From: Melieria omissa
Lineage: Eukaryota; Arthropoda; Insecta; Diptera; Ulidiidae
Assembly: GCA_963971225.1 (NCBI GenBank)
Contig: OZ020268.1
Span: 60,697,900-60,761,899, forward strand
Direction: 5' to 3'
DNA: 64,000 bases
The notes beneath the pieces were generated by a model that saw nothing but the letters and a program-made list of their open reading frames with translations, had not been told where the DNA came from and did not search any database. Both the position numbers and the translations under genes were made by a program. This document shows, in pieces, positions 29,871 to 41,300 of this stretch. The first letter of the stretch is position 1, and each line of letters begins with the position of its first letter.

Positions 29871-32800
29871 AACGGGTCAGCCCAAAGGGGCGTGAGCTGA
29901 TCCCCACAATCTGCCGCCCCACCATCCTTGTCTCACAGCTGAAACGACAGCTTGACAATTGAAGGAAGGATAGATGGAAAGTTGTTCGTGTTGACACTGG
30001 ATACTGGAGCGTCATATTCGATCATAAAAAGGAAGCTGCTGAAGAACTGGGAACCGCTGCATGGCATACAGCTGCGGACTGCGACTGGTGAGCGCGCGCC
30101 GGTGAGAGGGAAAGTTACAAAAACGATTGCTATTGGCACCAGCAGCCTGGAACATGAGTTCATCGTCGCGGATATAATGGACGACGTGATTATCGGCGTG
30201 GATTTCATGATTAGGCACGGCTTTACGCTGGACCTGAAGGAAAATGTGCTGAGATATGCCAACGTTGAATTCCCGCTGCACACCGGCTATGAGCGAAGCG
30301 TGGCGGTAAGGAAGGTTGTATCGTGTCAACACAGGAGGATACCGGCGAATTCTGAGGCGATTGTGTGGGCAAAGGTGGACGAGGACGATGGGGCGAGTCG
30401 GCTGTGTGTAGTAGAAGCACCGAAACAAGGACACGACAACATCATCATCGGACGTACATTAGTGGAACCTAAAAATGGCAGAATACCAGTCAGAATACTG
30501 AACCCCCTGAATGCACCCAGATATGTCGGGAAAGATGAGGTAATTGGCGAGTGTAAGGCAGCTGTAGCAGTGGTCAATTGCGAGAGTAGCCCGCCTGGAG
30601 GTAATAAGAAGAGCGGTTTTAACATGGACGCCATACCGCAGGAGAACCAGTGGAGCAGCGAGTTGACGGCCAAGCAGAAACAGAAGGCGAGGTCACTCCT
30701 GCAGCACTATGGGTCAATATTTGCAGCAGAAGCAGGCGGAAGAACAGCCATAGTGAAGCACAACATCGACACCGGAAGTGCGAAACCAATCCGCCAACCA
30801 CCAAGACGAGTTCCTCTGGCCAAGAGGGAAGAGGTCACAAATTTGATTGAAAACATGCATAAAGAAAAGGTCATAGAGCCTTCGGCAGGTCCTTGGTGCT
30901 CGCCGGTCGTGCTAGTCAAGAAAAAGGATGGCAGTACCCGATTTTGTGTGGACTATCGGAAGCTCAATGACGTGACCAAGAAGGACAGCTATCCACTACC
31001 TCGGATCGATGACACCCTGGACACACTGTCAGGCACACAGTGGTTTTCCACACTCGACTTACGCAGCGGCTATTGGCAGGTAGAGCTTGCAGACAAGGAC
31101 AAGGAGAAAACCGCTTTTAGTGTTGGCGACGGTTTGTGGCAGTTCACCGTCATGCCGTTTGGACTCTGCAACGCACCCGCAACATTCGAGCGGCTAATGG
31201 AACGTGTGCTGAAAGGGCTGCATTGGCAGACGTGTCTGGTATACCTCGACGATATAATCGTGATGGGCAAAAGCTTCGACGACCACCTGGAAAACCTGAA
31301 GGAGGTATTTGAGCGAATACAGAAAGCCGGGCTTAAACTCAACCCAAAGAAGTGCTCGCTGTTTCAAAAAGAGTTCAAATATCTGGGTCACACGGTTTCC
31401 GCTCGCGGAGTACATACGGACGAAGGCAAGATCACGGCAGTGAAGGAGTGGCCCCGACCACGCAATCTACACGAAACCGCAGTTTCCTGGGCCTGTGCAC
31501 ATACTACCGCCGATTTGTTCCGGGATTTGCGAACATAGCCAGCAGCTTGCACAAACTGACGAAAAAGAGCCAAGCTTTCGAGTGGAACGAGGAGCAGCAA
31601 CAGGCTTTTGCACGTCTGAAGGAAAAACTATGCAGTGCTCCAATTCTGGCCTCTGGTTTGTGCTGGATACAGATGCAAGCGGGAATAGTATTGGCGGTGT
31701 GCTATCCCAGATAATAAACGGCCAGGAACAAGTGATAGCGTACTACAGTAGGGTTCTATCGAAACCGGAACGCAACTACTGTGTGACACGGAGAGAACTG
31801 CTGGCGGTATTGGACTGCGTAAAACACTTCCACAAATATTTGTATGGACAAAGGTTTCGCCTGCACACAGATCATGCGGCATTGAAATGGCTCCTGAACT
31901 TTAAAGATCCTGAAGGGCAATTGGCGCGGTGGATCGAGCGACTGCAGAGCTACGACTACACGATAGAGCATCGCAAGGGCAGTAGCCATGGAAATGCCGA
32001 TGCCTTGTCCCGCCGTGCGTGCAAAGTCGAATGCAGGCAATGCTCGCGAGCCGAAAGCAAAGAACAGATAGTGGACGTCCGGTTGGTAAGCGTCATGCCA
32101 GAGGAAGAGTGGTCTGCGGAGAGGCTACAAAAAGACCAGCGTGAGGATGCGGATCTTGCTAAAATCGTCGAAGGCAAGGAGCAAGGCGCACGTCCAGACT
32201 GGCAGGAGATGGCCGGTGAAAGCCCGATCGCTAAGGCTTACTGGGCACAGTGGAAAAGTCTGCGGCTGAAAGAAGGATGCCTGTACCGCGAATGGGAGAG
32301 CGCGGATGGTCGGACCAGCAACTCCCTAATGGTAGGGCCGAAATGCAGAATCAACGAGGTCTTCGAGGCATACCACAACGACGCCAGTGGAGGGCACCTG
32401 GGCATCACCAAAACCGTTGCCAAAATAAAAAGACGATTCTACAGGGTAGGATGTCAGGAGTCTGTTGCCGAGTGGATTAAGAGCTGCGACCGATGTTCAG
32501 CCGCGAAAGGGCCGACAAGAGAAGCAGATTGCTATGGACGTCGCCGGCCCATTCCCAACTAGTACTCAAGGCAAGAAATATGTGCTGGTGGTAATGGATT
32601 ACTTCAGCAAATGGCCCGAAGTGTACCCTATTCCTAACCAAGAGGCCACTACGATCTCGGAAAAGTTGGTAAACAACTGGGTAGCCAGGTTCGGAGTTCC
32701 GTTGGAGTTGCACTCAGATCAAGGCCGGAATTTCGAGTCTGCGGTATTCAAGGAAGTGTGTGAGCTACTGGGGATAAAGAAAACTCGTACCACGCCTTTG

Positions 32801-33397
32801 CACCCACAGTCCGACGGCATGGTGGAACGCTTTAACCGGACACTGGAGGAATACCTGCGGAAAGTGGTAGGCGGGAATCAAAAGGATTGGGACACGCATA
32901 TCCCCCTGTTCCTGATGGCGTATAGGTCAGCCCCGCACGACACGACATCACTCACTCCAGCCCGAGCAGTGTTCGGCACAGAGTTGCGGTTACCCGCTGA
33001 CTTGAAGTTCGGGGTAGTCAGCACGACGGGAGGCGCTAAGACGGACTACGCGGTCAAAAAGCGGGCGGAACTGGAGGAAATTCACCAGTTTATAAGGAGC
33101 CGCACCAAACTGGTCAGCGATAAGGCGAAAGCCAGATACGATCTACGGGCCAACTCAGCAGGTTTCCAAGAAGGCGATCTGGTAATGCTCTACAACCCGC
33201 AGCGGAGGAAAGGGTTGTCTCCGAAACTTCAAGCGTCATGGGAAGGACCGTACGAAGGCGTGACAAGGATTAACGACGTGCTATACAGGATTCAACGTTG
33301 CAGCAATAGAGGCGCTAAGCTGAAGGTAGTCCATTTGGAGCGCCTGGCGCCTCATCACAGCGGAGCCTCGGCACTTGTTCGGGACGAACAAGTCTAA
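29871..33397 (+). pseudogene. pol: pol of B4: protease, RT, RNase H, integrase (frameshifted)
   Basis: Protease active site 'DTGAS' at 30000-30014; RT with 'FCVDYRKLN', 'LDLRSGYWQ', 'MPFGLCNAPATFERLM' and the catalytic YLDD at 31242-31253. Shifts near 31475 and 31650 precede RNase H ('LDTDASGNSIGGVL', 'HADALSR'-like end). The integrase H2C2 finger ends 'CDRCSAAKG'. A ~55-bp deletion near 32515 breaks the frame again before the core with D (MDVAGPF), D (HSDQGRNF) and E (GMVERFNR). It ends at 33397. Compared with B6, an 8-bp deletion upstream of protease puts pol in the same frame as gag, unlike the -1 overlap in B6. Confidence 0.92.
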
Positions 33398-33408
33398 GTG
33401 GTGGGCAG
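33398..33408 (+). promoter_or_regulatory. Polypurine tract region of B4
   Basis: GTGGTGGGCAG lies directly between the pol stop and the 3' LTR and is conserved in B3 and B6. It is the expected position of the plus-strand primer. The absence of space also excludes an env gene in this family. Confidence 0.6.
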
Positions 33409-34157
33409 TGTAACGATAAGACAGTCTGTCGCTGTGCAAAGCAACCCTGCCGCTACGTGCCGTGCTATAATCCAATCTGGCAACGACGGCCGCGATGGTA
33501 ACTTTTAGTCCAATCTGGCAACGACGGCCGCGATAATAACTTTTAGTCCAACCTGGCAATGATGGAAACTTTTAGTCCACTCCGGAATGTGCGGGAACGA
33601 TCTGCGCTATGGCCTGACAGGTATAAAAGGCAGCCGGATGCGGCGCAGCGAGTGAGTCTGGTTTTGACAAGTGAAGTTGCCACACGGAGTAATTAAGCAA
33701 ATACTTAAGTGTACGAACAGTAAAGTGTAAACTGTGAATAATAAAGTGACTGTTGGTTGATTTTGTTGTCTGCGTGTAGGCAACTGACTGTGTTTTATTT
33801 TCAAATTACACAATCCAGAGATACGTAACAGCCCACTAGACTTAGTATTCGTAACAATATGTAAACAAATATAATTACGTGTAATTTTGATTAAGGTTTA
33901 AGATTAAGGTTTTTAATTTTACAATACAAATTTTCCTATTAGAACTACGCGTTCACGTGCAGCGTTTTCGGCACTAAAAAAGCAAAACTTCAAAAACTCT
34001 CACTTTGTAAGCAGATATCTTCGTTAAAAAGAAAGGGTGATAACCGAGATCCTCTGTGGATATCAGGTGAAGAGATTACATAAAAAAACTCAATAATGCA
34101 TCCATACAAATTTTAATTTCGAGCGACTAGATTGAACAAAAATGCCACTGTGCGACC

Positions 34158-36265
34158 TGGATGATTCCCTGAACAAACGAGTTGATAGTCTGGAAGACTC
34201 GATGAACAGAAAAATCGACGAGCGGCTTAGAGAGGTACAGCTGCGAGCAAGGGTGCGGTCAGTTGAGGAAAGTTTTGCCGTAGAAGCGCCTACCTATGAT
34301 GGTACTACGTCGTTTGACACATTCAAACTACAATTCGAGATGGCTGCTGTGGAGAGTCAGTGGACCGATGTTAGGAAAGGTCGGAGACTGATACTGGCTC
34401 TAAGAGGTCCTGCGGCTGAGGTAATAAAAACAGTTCCAGAAGGTTTGAGAGGTGATTACGACACCGTGATAAGCACAACAAAATGCTGTATTATTGCGAG
34501 CTGAAGAGCCGTAGACAAAGGACCAACGAGGCGCTGCAGACATATGCAGCAGATATCGAGCGGCTCGTACAGTTGTGCTACCCGGAATTCGGCGCTAATG
34601 ACCTCGAGAGGATGAAGATTGAGTCATTTATTGAAGGTCTTCATGACCCAGAGACACGTCGCAGTGCGTTGATGATGGGCAAGGCGACATTTAAGGAGAC
34701 GGTGACCAGCGCGATGACGTATGAGGCGGCCTGGAGAGGAAGTTTTCGACATTCATCTGCGGAAAAGCGTCGAGCCCAATCTGGACGTGTCACCCAAAGC
34801 CAGACAGTGAGCTCGGAGGCACCAGCGGGGCTGCGGGCAGTGTCATCTGGAGTCAGTTGCTGGCGATGTGGCAAGCAAGGCCACATATCACGAGACTGCC
34901 ATCTGCGAGAAAAGCATTCCGGACAACAGACGTCGCCAAGAAGGGCTGCCGCTCTGCCACACCATTCGTGCAAAACCGAGTGCAGGCAGTGCTCGCGAGC
35001 CGAAAGCAAAGAACAGATAGTGGACGTCCGGTTGGTAAGCGTTATGCCAGAGAAAGAGTGGTCTGCGGAGAGGCTACAAAAGGACCAGCGTGAGGATGCG
35101 GATCTCGCAAAAATCGTCGAAGGCAAGGAGCAAGGCGCACGTCCAGACTGGCAGGAGATGGCAGTTGAAAGCCCGATCCGTAAGGCTTACTGGGCACAGT
35201 GGAAAAGCCTGCGGCTGAAAGAAGGATGCCTGTACCGCGAATGGGAGAGCGCGGATGGTCGGACCAGCAACTCCCTAATGGTAGTGCCGAAATGCAGAAT
35301 CAACGAGGTCATCGAGGCATACCATAGCGACTCCAGTGGAGGGCACCTGGGCATCACCAAAACCGTCGCCAAAATAAAAAGACGATTCTACTGGGTAGGA
35401 TGTCAGGAGTCTGTTGCCGAGTGGATTAAGAGCTGCGACCGATGTTCAGCCGCGAAAGGGCCGACAAGAAGATCTCGAGGCCGCATGCAGCAGTACAACG
35501 TGGGAGCGCCCTTCGAGCGGATTGCTATGTAGGTCGCCGGCCCATTCCCAACTAGTACTCAAGGCAACAAATATGTGCTGGTGGTAATGGATTATTTCAG
35601 AAAATGGCCCGAAGTGTACCCTTTTCCTAACCAAGAGGCCACTACGATCTCGGAAAAGCTGGTAAACAACTGGGTAGCCAGGTTCGGAGTTCCGTTGGAG
35701 TTGCACTCAGATCAAGGCCGGAATTTTGAGTCTGCAGTATTCAAGGAAGTGTGATTGGGGCACGCATATCCCCCTGTTCCTGATGGCGTATAGGTCAGCC
35801 CCGCACGACACGACATCACTCACTCCAGACCGAGCAGTGTTTGGCACAGAGTTGCGGTTACCCGCTGACTTGAAGTTCGGGGTAGTCAGCACGACGGGAG
35901 GCGCTAAGACGGACTACGTGGTCAATAAGCGGGCGGAACTGGAGGAAATTCACCAGTTTATAAGGAGCCGCACCAAACTGGTCAGCGATAAGGCGAAAGC
36001 CAGATATGATCTACGGGCCAACTCAGCAGGGTTCCAAGAAGGCGATCTGGTAATGCTCTACAACCCGCAGCAAAGGAAAGGTTTGTCTCCGAAACTTCAA
36101 GCGTCATGGGAAGGACCGTACGAAGTCGTGACTAGGATTAACGACGTGGTATACAGGATTCACCGTTGCAGTAATAGAGGCGCTAAGCTGAAGATAGTCC
36201 ATTTGGAGCGCCTGGCGCCTTATCACAGCGGAGCCTCGGCACTTGTTCGGGACGAACAAGTCTAA
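34158..36265 (+). pseudogene. B3 gag remainder fused to integrase (PR/RT/RNase H deleted)
   Basis: Continues the gag hendecad ('DDSLNKRVDSLEDS') and capsid region. A small deletion near 34475 shifts the frame, and the zinc knuckle CWRCGKQGHISRDC is encoded near 34855. After a short tail the frame runs straight into the pre-integrase spacer ('CRQCSRAESKEQ'), so about 2 kb of pol is missing. The integrase finger is present; a TAG stop replaces an aspartate codon at about 35528-35530, and a further deletion near 35752 removes the segment with the catalytic Glu. The integrase C-terminal domain ends at 36265. Confidence 0.88.
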
Positions 36266-36276
36266 GTGGTGGGCAG

Positions 36277-36647
36277 TGTAACGATAAGACAGTCTGTCGC
36301 TGTGCAAAGCAACCCTGTCGCTACGCGCCGTGCTATAATTCAATCTGGCAACGACGGCCGCGATAAGAAGGGAAGCTGTTAGGCAATGATGGAAACTTTT
36401 AGTCCAACCTGGCAATGATGGAAACTTTTAGTCCAACCTGGCAATGATGGTCGCGATCATAATGGAAACCTTTAGTCCACTCTGGAATGTGCGAGAACGA
36501 TCTGCGCGAAGGCCGGACAGGTATAAAAGGCAGCCGGGTGCGGCGCAGCGAGTCAGTCTGATTTTGACTAGTGAAGGTGCCACACGGAGTAGTTAATTGC
36601 ACAATCCAGTGATACGTATCAGCCCACTAGAACTAGTATTCGTAACA
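36277..36647 (+). repeat. 3' LTR of B3, with internal deletion
   Basis: 371 bp. Relative to other copies, about 100 bp between GGAGTAGTTAA and TTGCACAATCC is missing, which removes the AATAAA signal. It has the same CTGGCAATGATGG subtype repeats as the B3 5' LTR but fewer of them. Confidence 0.88.
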
Positions 36648-36651
36648 ATAT

Positions 36652-37075
36652 GTTGTTTCGGAGAGGAATGTCGACTTTTTTATTTCTCTTGCTTATAAAA
36701 GGCTTGCGAGTTAATCGGCCATTGAAATCATGCTCGCGAAGCACACGGGGAATGGTTTCAGCACTGCATGACTTCCCCAATTCATCCTGAACTTCAATAG
36801 CTAGCTTTGGGGCCGATAGCATCCGGTTGACCTATACTTTCCGGAGAATATAACGCTCGTCAGATTCATTGAATATTTTGTTTGGTGCACTTCTACCCTT
36901 ATCTTCCACCCGATTTTCGTGTTCAAAGCGCTCAAGGATATGCTGCACTGTAGATGCACTCATATTAAAAAGTTGAGCAGTTTTCCATACTGATTGCCCG
37001 TTCTTGTAACCAGTTCACGCTGTTCAATTGTTGTGCGACGACCCTTTTTTTTAAGAGCGTATTAACACTTGATGT
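36652..37075 (-). pseudogene. Tc1-like transposase D, N-terminal part
   Basis: The open block (36822-36619) encodes 'MLSAPKLAIEVQDELGKSCS' followed by 'RKPFISKRNKK', the second DNA-binding helix region and linker of Tc1 transposases. Upstream to about 37075 the HTH ('QSVWKTAQLFNMSASTVQHI') can be read with stops. It continues at 21394 beyond the B3 insertion. Confidence 0.8.
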
Positions 37076-37180
37076 TGCGAAATCAGACTTAAAATTTCAG
37101 AAAACTGATTAGGAGCATTATTGAAATGACAGAAAAATAAAAGTCGGCGTGAAGATCGGCTTGTAAGTGCAAACGAGTGT

Positions 37181-37399
37181 CTGTATCAAATAAGCTGTGA
37201 GCGAAATTTTTCTTGCGATATTACTATTCGTTCTTTGCGAAGCGAGGAGGAATTTTTTTCAAAATACATTTTTCGGTAAACGTTCGTTGAAAATCCGTCT
37301 ACAATCTTATATTAAAATTTTGTTGAATACTTCTAAGTTATGAAGTTACTGCATTAAACATTTTAAAATAGGTACTGTATCAAATAAACTGTGCCACTG
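37181..37399 (-). repeat. IR/DR terminus of element D
   Basis: The outer repeat TGTATCAAATAAACTGTGCC ends in CACTG at 37399 beside TA, and an inner copy TGTATCAAATAAGCTGTG lies near 37181-37200. The spacing is about 192 bp. These are transposase-binding repeats of the IR/DR Tc1 type. Confidence 0.8.
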
Positions 37400-37604
37400 T
37401 ACACTTGCTTGCAGAATTCGAGGTGGTGGCTTGCAGAAACTGGAGTGCCAAAAAAAATTTTAACAGACCCGTCGGTCAAGCTTTTCAAGAAGTTAAAATA
37501 TGGGACTCTAACTAAGAGCAGTTAAGTAAAAGGACATAGCCCACTCTCTTTTTAGAAAGTTAACTGCAAAAAAGTATGTAAATCAATAAGTCAAGTCAAT
37601 AAGT

Positions 37605-38312
37605 TTAAGGCAGGTTCTCACCTTGTGGATCCGAAAAAGTGAATTTTTTTAGGAATTTTTTTTGAGAAAACGGTTAAAGATACAACGCTGAAAATTGTTT
37701 CTGGATATGAACACACATTTATTTAGAGAATACAATTTTTAAAATTGAATGAATCAAAAAAGGGGGGGAGGGGGCGTCCATGAGTGGCGGCATGTCGGCG
37801 AGGAGGTGTCCCGCTACCGGAAGTGATTCCGTCAAAACCCGTGATCGGAAACACAAAAATCGAACACATTCTTAATGTGTACCGTATTATCTATTGAATG
37901 AACTACGATCATGAAAAAAAAATCGAAATTAAAAAAGTTATGAGGTTTTGAAAAAAAATTACGATTTTCGCATTTTTTTGTTCACTAATTATTTTTTTAA
38001 ATAAACAATTTTCAATATTTTTGGCTGATCGTAGTTCGTTTATTAGAAAAAACCCTAAGAAACATTTAGATAAAATTTGGTGACGATTGGTTCATTCCAG
38101 CGCCTTCAATCACTTCCGTAAAGTCCGAAAATGTGGTTCTGAGAAAAACGCGTTTAAAGTTTAAAGCGCGCTTGGCCGGTGCTCTACACTGCTCTATGTA
38201 ACGGCCTGTAACTTTTGTAATTTTTCAGATTTTGATCTGAAATTTCTGGAGCACATTTTTGAAACATATATCTACACGATAAGGCAAAAAAAAAGGTGAG
38301 AACCTGCCTTAA
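37605..38312. mobile_element. TTAA-flanked MITE, copy 4
   Basis: TTAA at 37605-37608 and 38309-38312, with 16-bp inverted termini GGCAGGTTCTCACCTT. The terminus contains a short hairpin AGGT-TCTC-ACCT. The 700 bp inside has several ORF-less AT-rich segments and no transposase. The terminal bases differ from the CCC-type copies, so it is a separate family with the same target. Confidence 0.75.
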
Positions 38313-41300
38313 AGCAGAAACTGCTTTTGAGCTGGAACAATCAAACAAATTTATATCAACTGCTCAATGTGCCCGAACTAGAATACTTCATTTTAATGCT
38401 TTACATTTTCAATATTTTATTTCATTTCTCTGGATTTCCGGTCAATCATCACACTCAGCGGAAAAGGCTGGAGAAAAAAGGAAGGAAGGACGAAAGTGTG
38501 GGAAGAGGGCATAAACAAATTATTAAGGAGGAAAGAGTATGGGTATGAATAAAATTAATTGTATTTACCTTTGTGCTTTGCGGAGCGTGCGTGCGTATGT
38601 GTGTTGGTGAGTTTGTGTGTATGCTTGATTTGGCCTTAGGTTAGAAAAACGTTAATACACACATACGCACTCTTCGCCACTTGCCACTTCCTGTTACGCT
38701 GCTGTGCGAAGCACGCACCTTTGGCTCCTGCCTTTCGTATTATTCGCGCGTATCTTATATTCTTGAAAGTATTCTGTTGTTGTTTTATTTTTATGTGTAT
38801 ATTTTGCGTTACAAAAGGTCGTTTTATTGTTTCACTTTTCGTGCGATGGTGTTTGCTCAAGTTAAGCCATTTCTCTGCTACCTTACTGAATTTCATACTT
38901 TATAATTTTTTGTTCGGTCTGGCTGGCTACCAGGGGTGGCGATTTTTGAGATGCCGACAACAGCAACGATAACAATGATGTTAATGATAACGATACGGTC
39001 ATTATTATGATAGAAAAATTCACAAACAATGCGCAGAGTTTCTTTAAATTTAATTTTCTGTATGACTTGTTAAGCACTCCTGCAGCTTACGTTTTGTGAG
39101 GATATTCAGGCGTCTGCCTGTGGACAGCAGTCCGTCATGCGTCCGCCTGCAGCGGTGTGGCGCCTTTGGGTGTTTAGTAGTACTGTGACGCCCATAATGC
39201 GGTGACGACGGTAGTCACTAAAATTGCGTTTAACCTTCCCAGTGAAGCGCGCACAAGCGACGCGTTAACCTCTTCGCGCTTTCCTTATACACAAAAGTAC
39301 GAACGCATTGTCGTATAGACGCAAAGGCGCGTAGAATGCCGCCACCAATTTCATTTAGCTGCTCAACTTGAAGCGCTTTGGTACACAACTCACAATTTAA
39401 TTTGCATCTTTTCACTCAACTTATTTCACAAATGGCATAGAAGTAACGATGAATTTAAAAGTAACAACATTTTTTCGTTTCACTTTTTTCCTACTGCTTT
39501 TATTTATTTATGATATGTACGCGTATTTTTTTAAACTTGATTTTTTAATTATTTCAATATTTCGGCAAAACGACACCGTTGCAGTTATGTCTGCATTTTC
39601 ATCACTTTCATTCAATTATTCCATTCCACAAACAACATATACATGGCAAATTCGCTGTAGCCGCGTCAACCTGCGAACAACATGCGTTACGCTCCTCATG
39701 CGTTGTCGCCACTACGCTTTATCAATAAACATATTTTTCCCATTTCGTGCCCACGAATTTTTTCATGTCTGCCTGTGAACAAAAAACTTACAATTTAATT
39801 TTACCGGGTCGATGTTGCTTGATTGTTGCGGTGTGGTTTGAATGGGTTTAGGTAGAAATGCAAATGCATTAGCCAACAAAAGCAGCTGCGTGCGCCGAGC
39901 CCACTTCGGATGTTGCGTCAGTCGCCCACAGAGTCTCGGTAAAGTGGGTAATACAGATGCATGGGGAAGGGCCCATACAGAAGCACAGCAGCGAGGCCCG
40001 CGAACACCGCCGAGCATATGGAACTACATAACTGCAAGAAAAGCAAGAGAAAAGCACATCTATTAACAATGGCTGACAATATGGCGCTTACTTAATTATT
40101 ATTGCTGTGGGCTTTAGATAGACCGCTGTATATTTAAAATAAGTTAAAAACGCAATAGGATCATGGCCCGTTTAGCCAGCATTTACACACATAAACATAT
40201 GCACCTACACATTCCCATGCACACGGCCGCATGCAAATAGGCACGAATACTTGTATGTACGTTGTGGACTTCCGCGATTTATAAATTTCGACATTTTCGG
40301 ACTGTGCGCCAGTCCCGTGATTGAACATTGAATCATGAATATCGTTTGTTTTATGCACTGCGAACAATCAATTTTACAATGCCGAAATCATGAAAATGCC
40401 AAAATTATTCTAGTATTCTAGACACCGTTAATGTGTGTACATAGCCCAGGCAAATGTGAGCAGCGTTGAAATTTGCCACCTCGACCGCCGTATCCACAGC
40501 CGCAGACACACCGCACCAAAACAAACTGACAAATTGCATTCGCGTCACTGTTAGCAATGCGCGTTGGTTATTGCCGCACGGCCGGAGCGGTTAGCGATTC
40601 ATTAACTGACAGTTTTATGCAAGCTGAAACTGACAGTGCTTCAGACTAGCGTTGATGGATGGACACAATTCAATGTTAAAGAGATGGTTTTTATTATTAC
40701 TGTTGTGTAATAAGCTTATATTGCGTCCAAATATTCCTTTTTTTCTATTTCACTCTATTTCATCTTGATTCGTCTATCACGGACAGGTAGATATATATGT
40801 AAGTACATCGGCATATACATACATCGGCACATACAAATATCAGAATAACAATTTGAACATGAGTCCCATTTAGATTTATTGTGTTTTAAAAATTCATGAA
40901 CCTATGGTTTTATGGTTTAACTAAAACATTAATCATTACATTTATGTTTCATCTATCAATATTAATTTGCAAATATCTGATCTTTAACTGAATTTACAAA
41001 TTGAAAAACCACTGTTTTCAGCGTTCAGTTTTGTGTAAACGCTTCTTCTGAATGTTAAAGATAAAACGAGAAAAATTAAAATAGAAATACACACATACTT
41101 ACACATATGCACGTAAGTATATGCGCTATTCCCTGGTACACTGGCTCTTGAAGTAATTTTAATTAATTAATTTTGTTGTTGGTAAGAAACAAAAGGAACA
41201 ATGGATGTGATAACCATAAGCTTAACATATTTATTGCACTATAACTATTGTCTGTGAAGTCGATTTGCTGTTATAATCTGAATAAGTCTAAAGGGAATTT

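Larger units (their letters stand above)
27787..33856 (+). mobile_element. Gypsy family B, near-complete copy B4
   Basis: 6070 bp, with two 448-bp LTRs (27787-28234; 33409-33856) that differ at only a handful of sites and ATAT on both sides (27783-27786; 33857-33860). It has all usual parts: primer site, gag, protease, RT, RNase H, integrase, purine-rich tract, and no env. Several small lesions (gag +1, an 8-bp deletion before protease, pol frameshifts near 31475 and 31650, a ~55-bp deletion near 32515) prevent protein production. It is the best reference copy of the family here. Confidence 0.95.
26640..34152 (-). mobile_element. Element E: Transib-like DNA transposon inserted in B3 gag
   Basis: Both ends read CACAGTGGCATTTTT inward (26640; 34152) and continue with shared CAATCTAGTCGCTCGAAATT. 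The 5-bp duplication CGACC is exact (26635-26639; 34153-34157), and its removal restores the 11-residue repeat of B3 gag. The terminal CACAGTG and 5-bp CG-rich duplication are characteristic of Transib. A reverse-strand remnant (26993-27609) resembles the C-terminal end of such a transposase. Two insertions lie inside: MITE copy 3 and gypsy B4. Without them E is only about 1.15 kb. Confidence 0.68.
21395..36647 (+). mobile_element. Gypsy family B, copy B3 (nested, internally deleted)
   Basis: Begins TGTAACG at 21395 and ends CGTAACA at 36647, with ATAT on both sides (21391-21394; 36648-36651), inside element D. The 5' LTR is split by a hAT element. Gag is split by Transib-like element E, which in turn carries complete copy B4. 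After E the copy resumes at 34158. It lacks protease, RT and RNase H, the gag tail being joined to the pre-integrase spacer. Integrase has a stop and an internal deletion. It could not encode its own replication. Confidence 0.92.
6300..37399 (-). mobile_element. Element D: Tc1-like transposon expanded by nested insertions
   Basis: The pieces of one reverse-strand Tc1 transposon are, in coding order: 37399-36648 (terminal repeat, UTR, HTH region), 21394-21138 (first catalytic D in 'IFADES', then 'HGGGSVMVWACMSA'), 20950-20863 plus 19588-19539 (second D in 'FYQDNDPKH'), and 6468-6300 (third residue in 'VIENLW'). The right end is CAGTGGCACAGTTTATTTG at 37399, read inward, beside TA at 37400-37401; an inner direct repeat lies near 37181. 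The gaps are filled by B3, SINE X2, the second Tc1 family and element F. A TGA within the catalytic region and at least one frameshift show it is dead. The left terminus was not found, so the left limit is approximate. Confidence 0.8.

Noticed and set aside
29274..30434. Reverse-strand open frames of 100-155 codons across gypsy gag and pol
   Set aside because: They are shadows of the forward frames; the same shadows occur at the equivalent places in B6 and B3.
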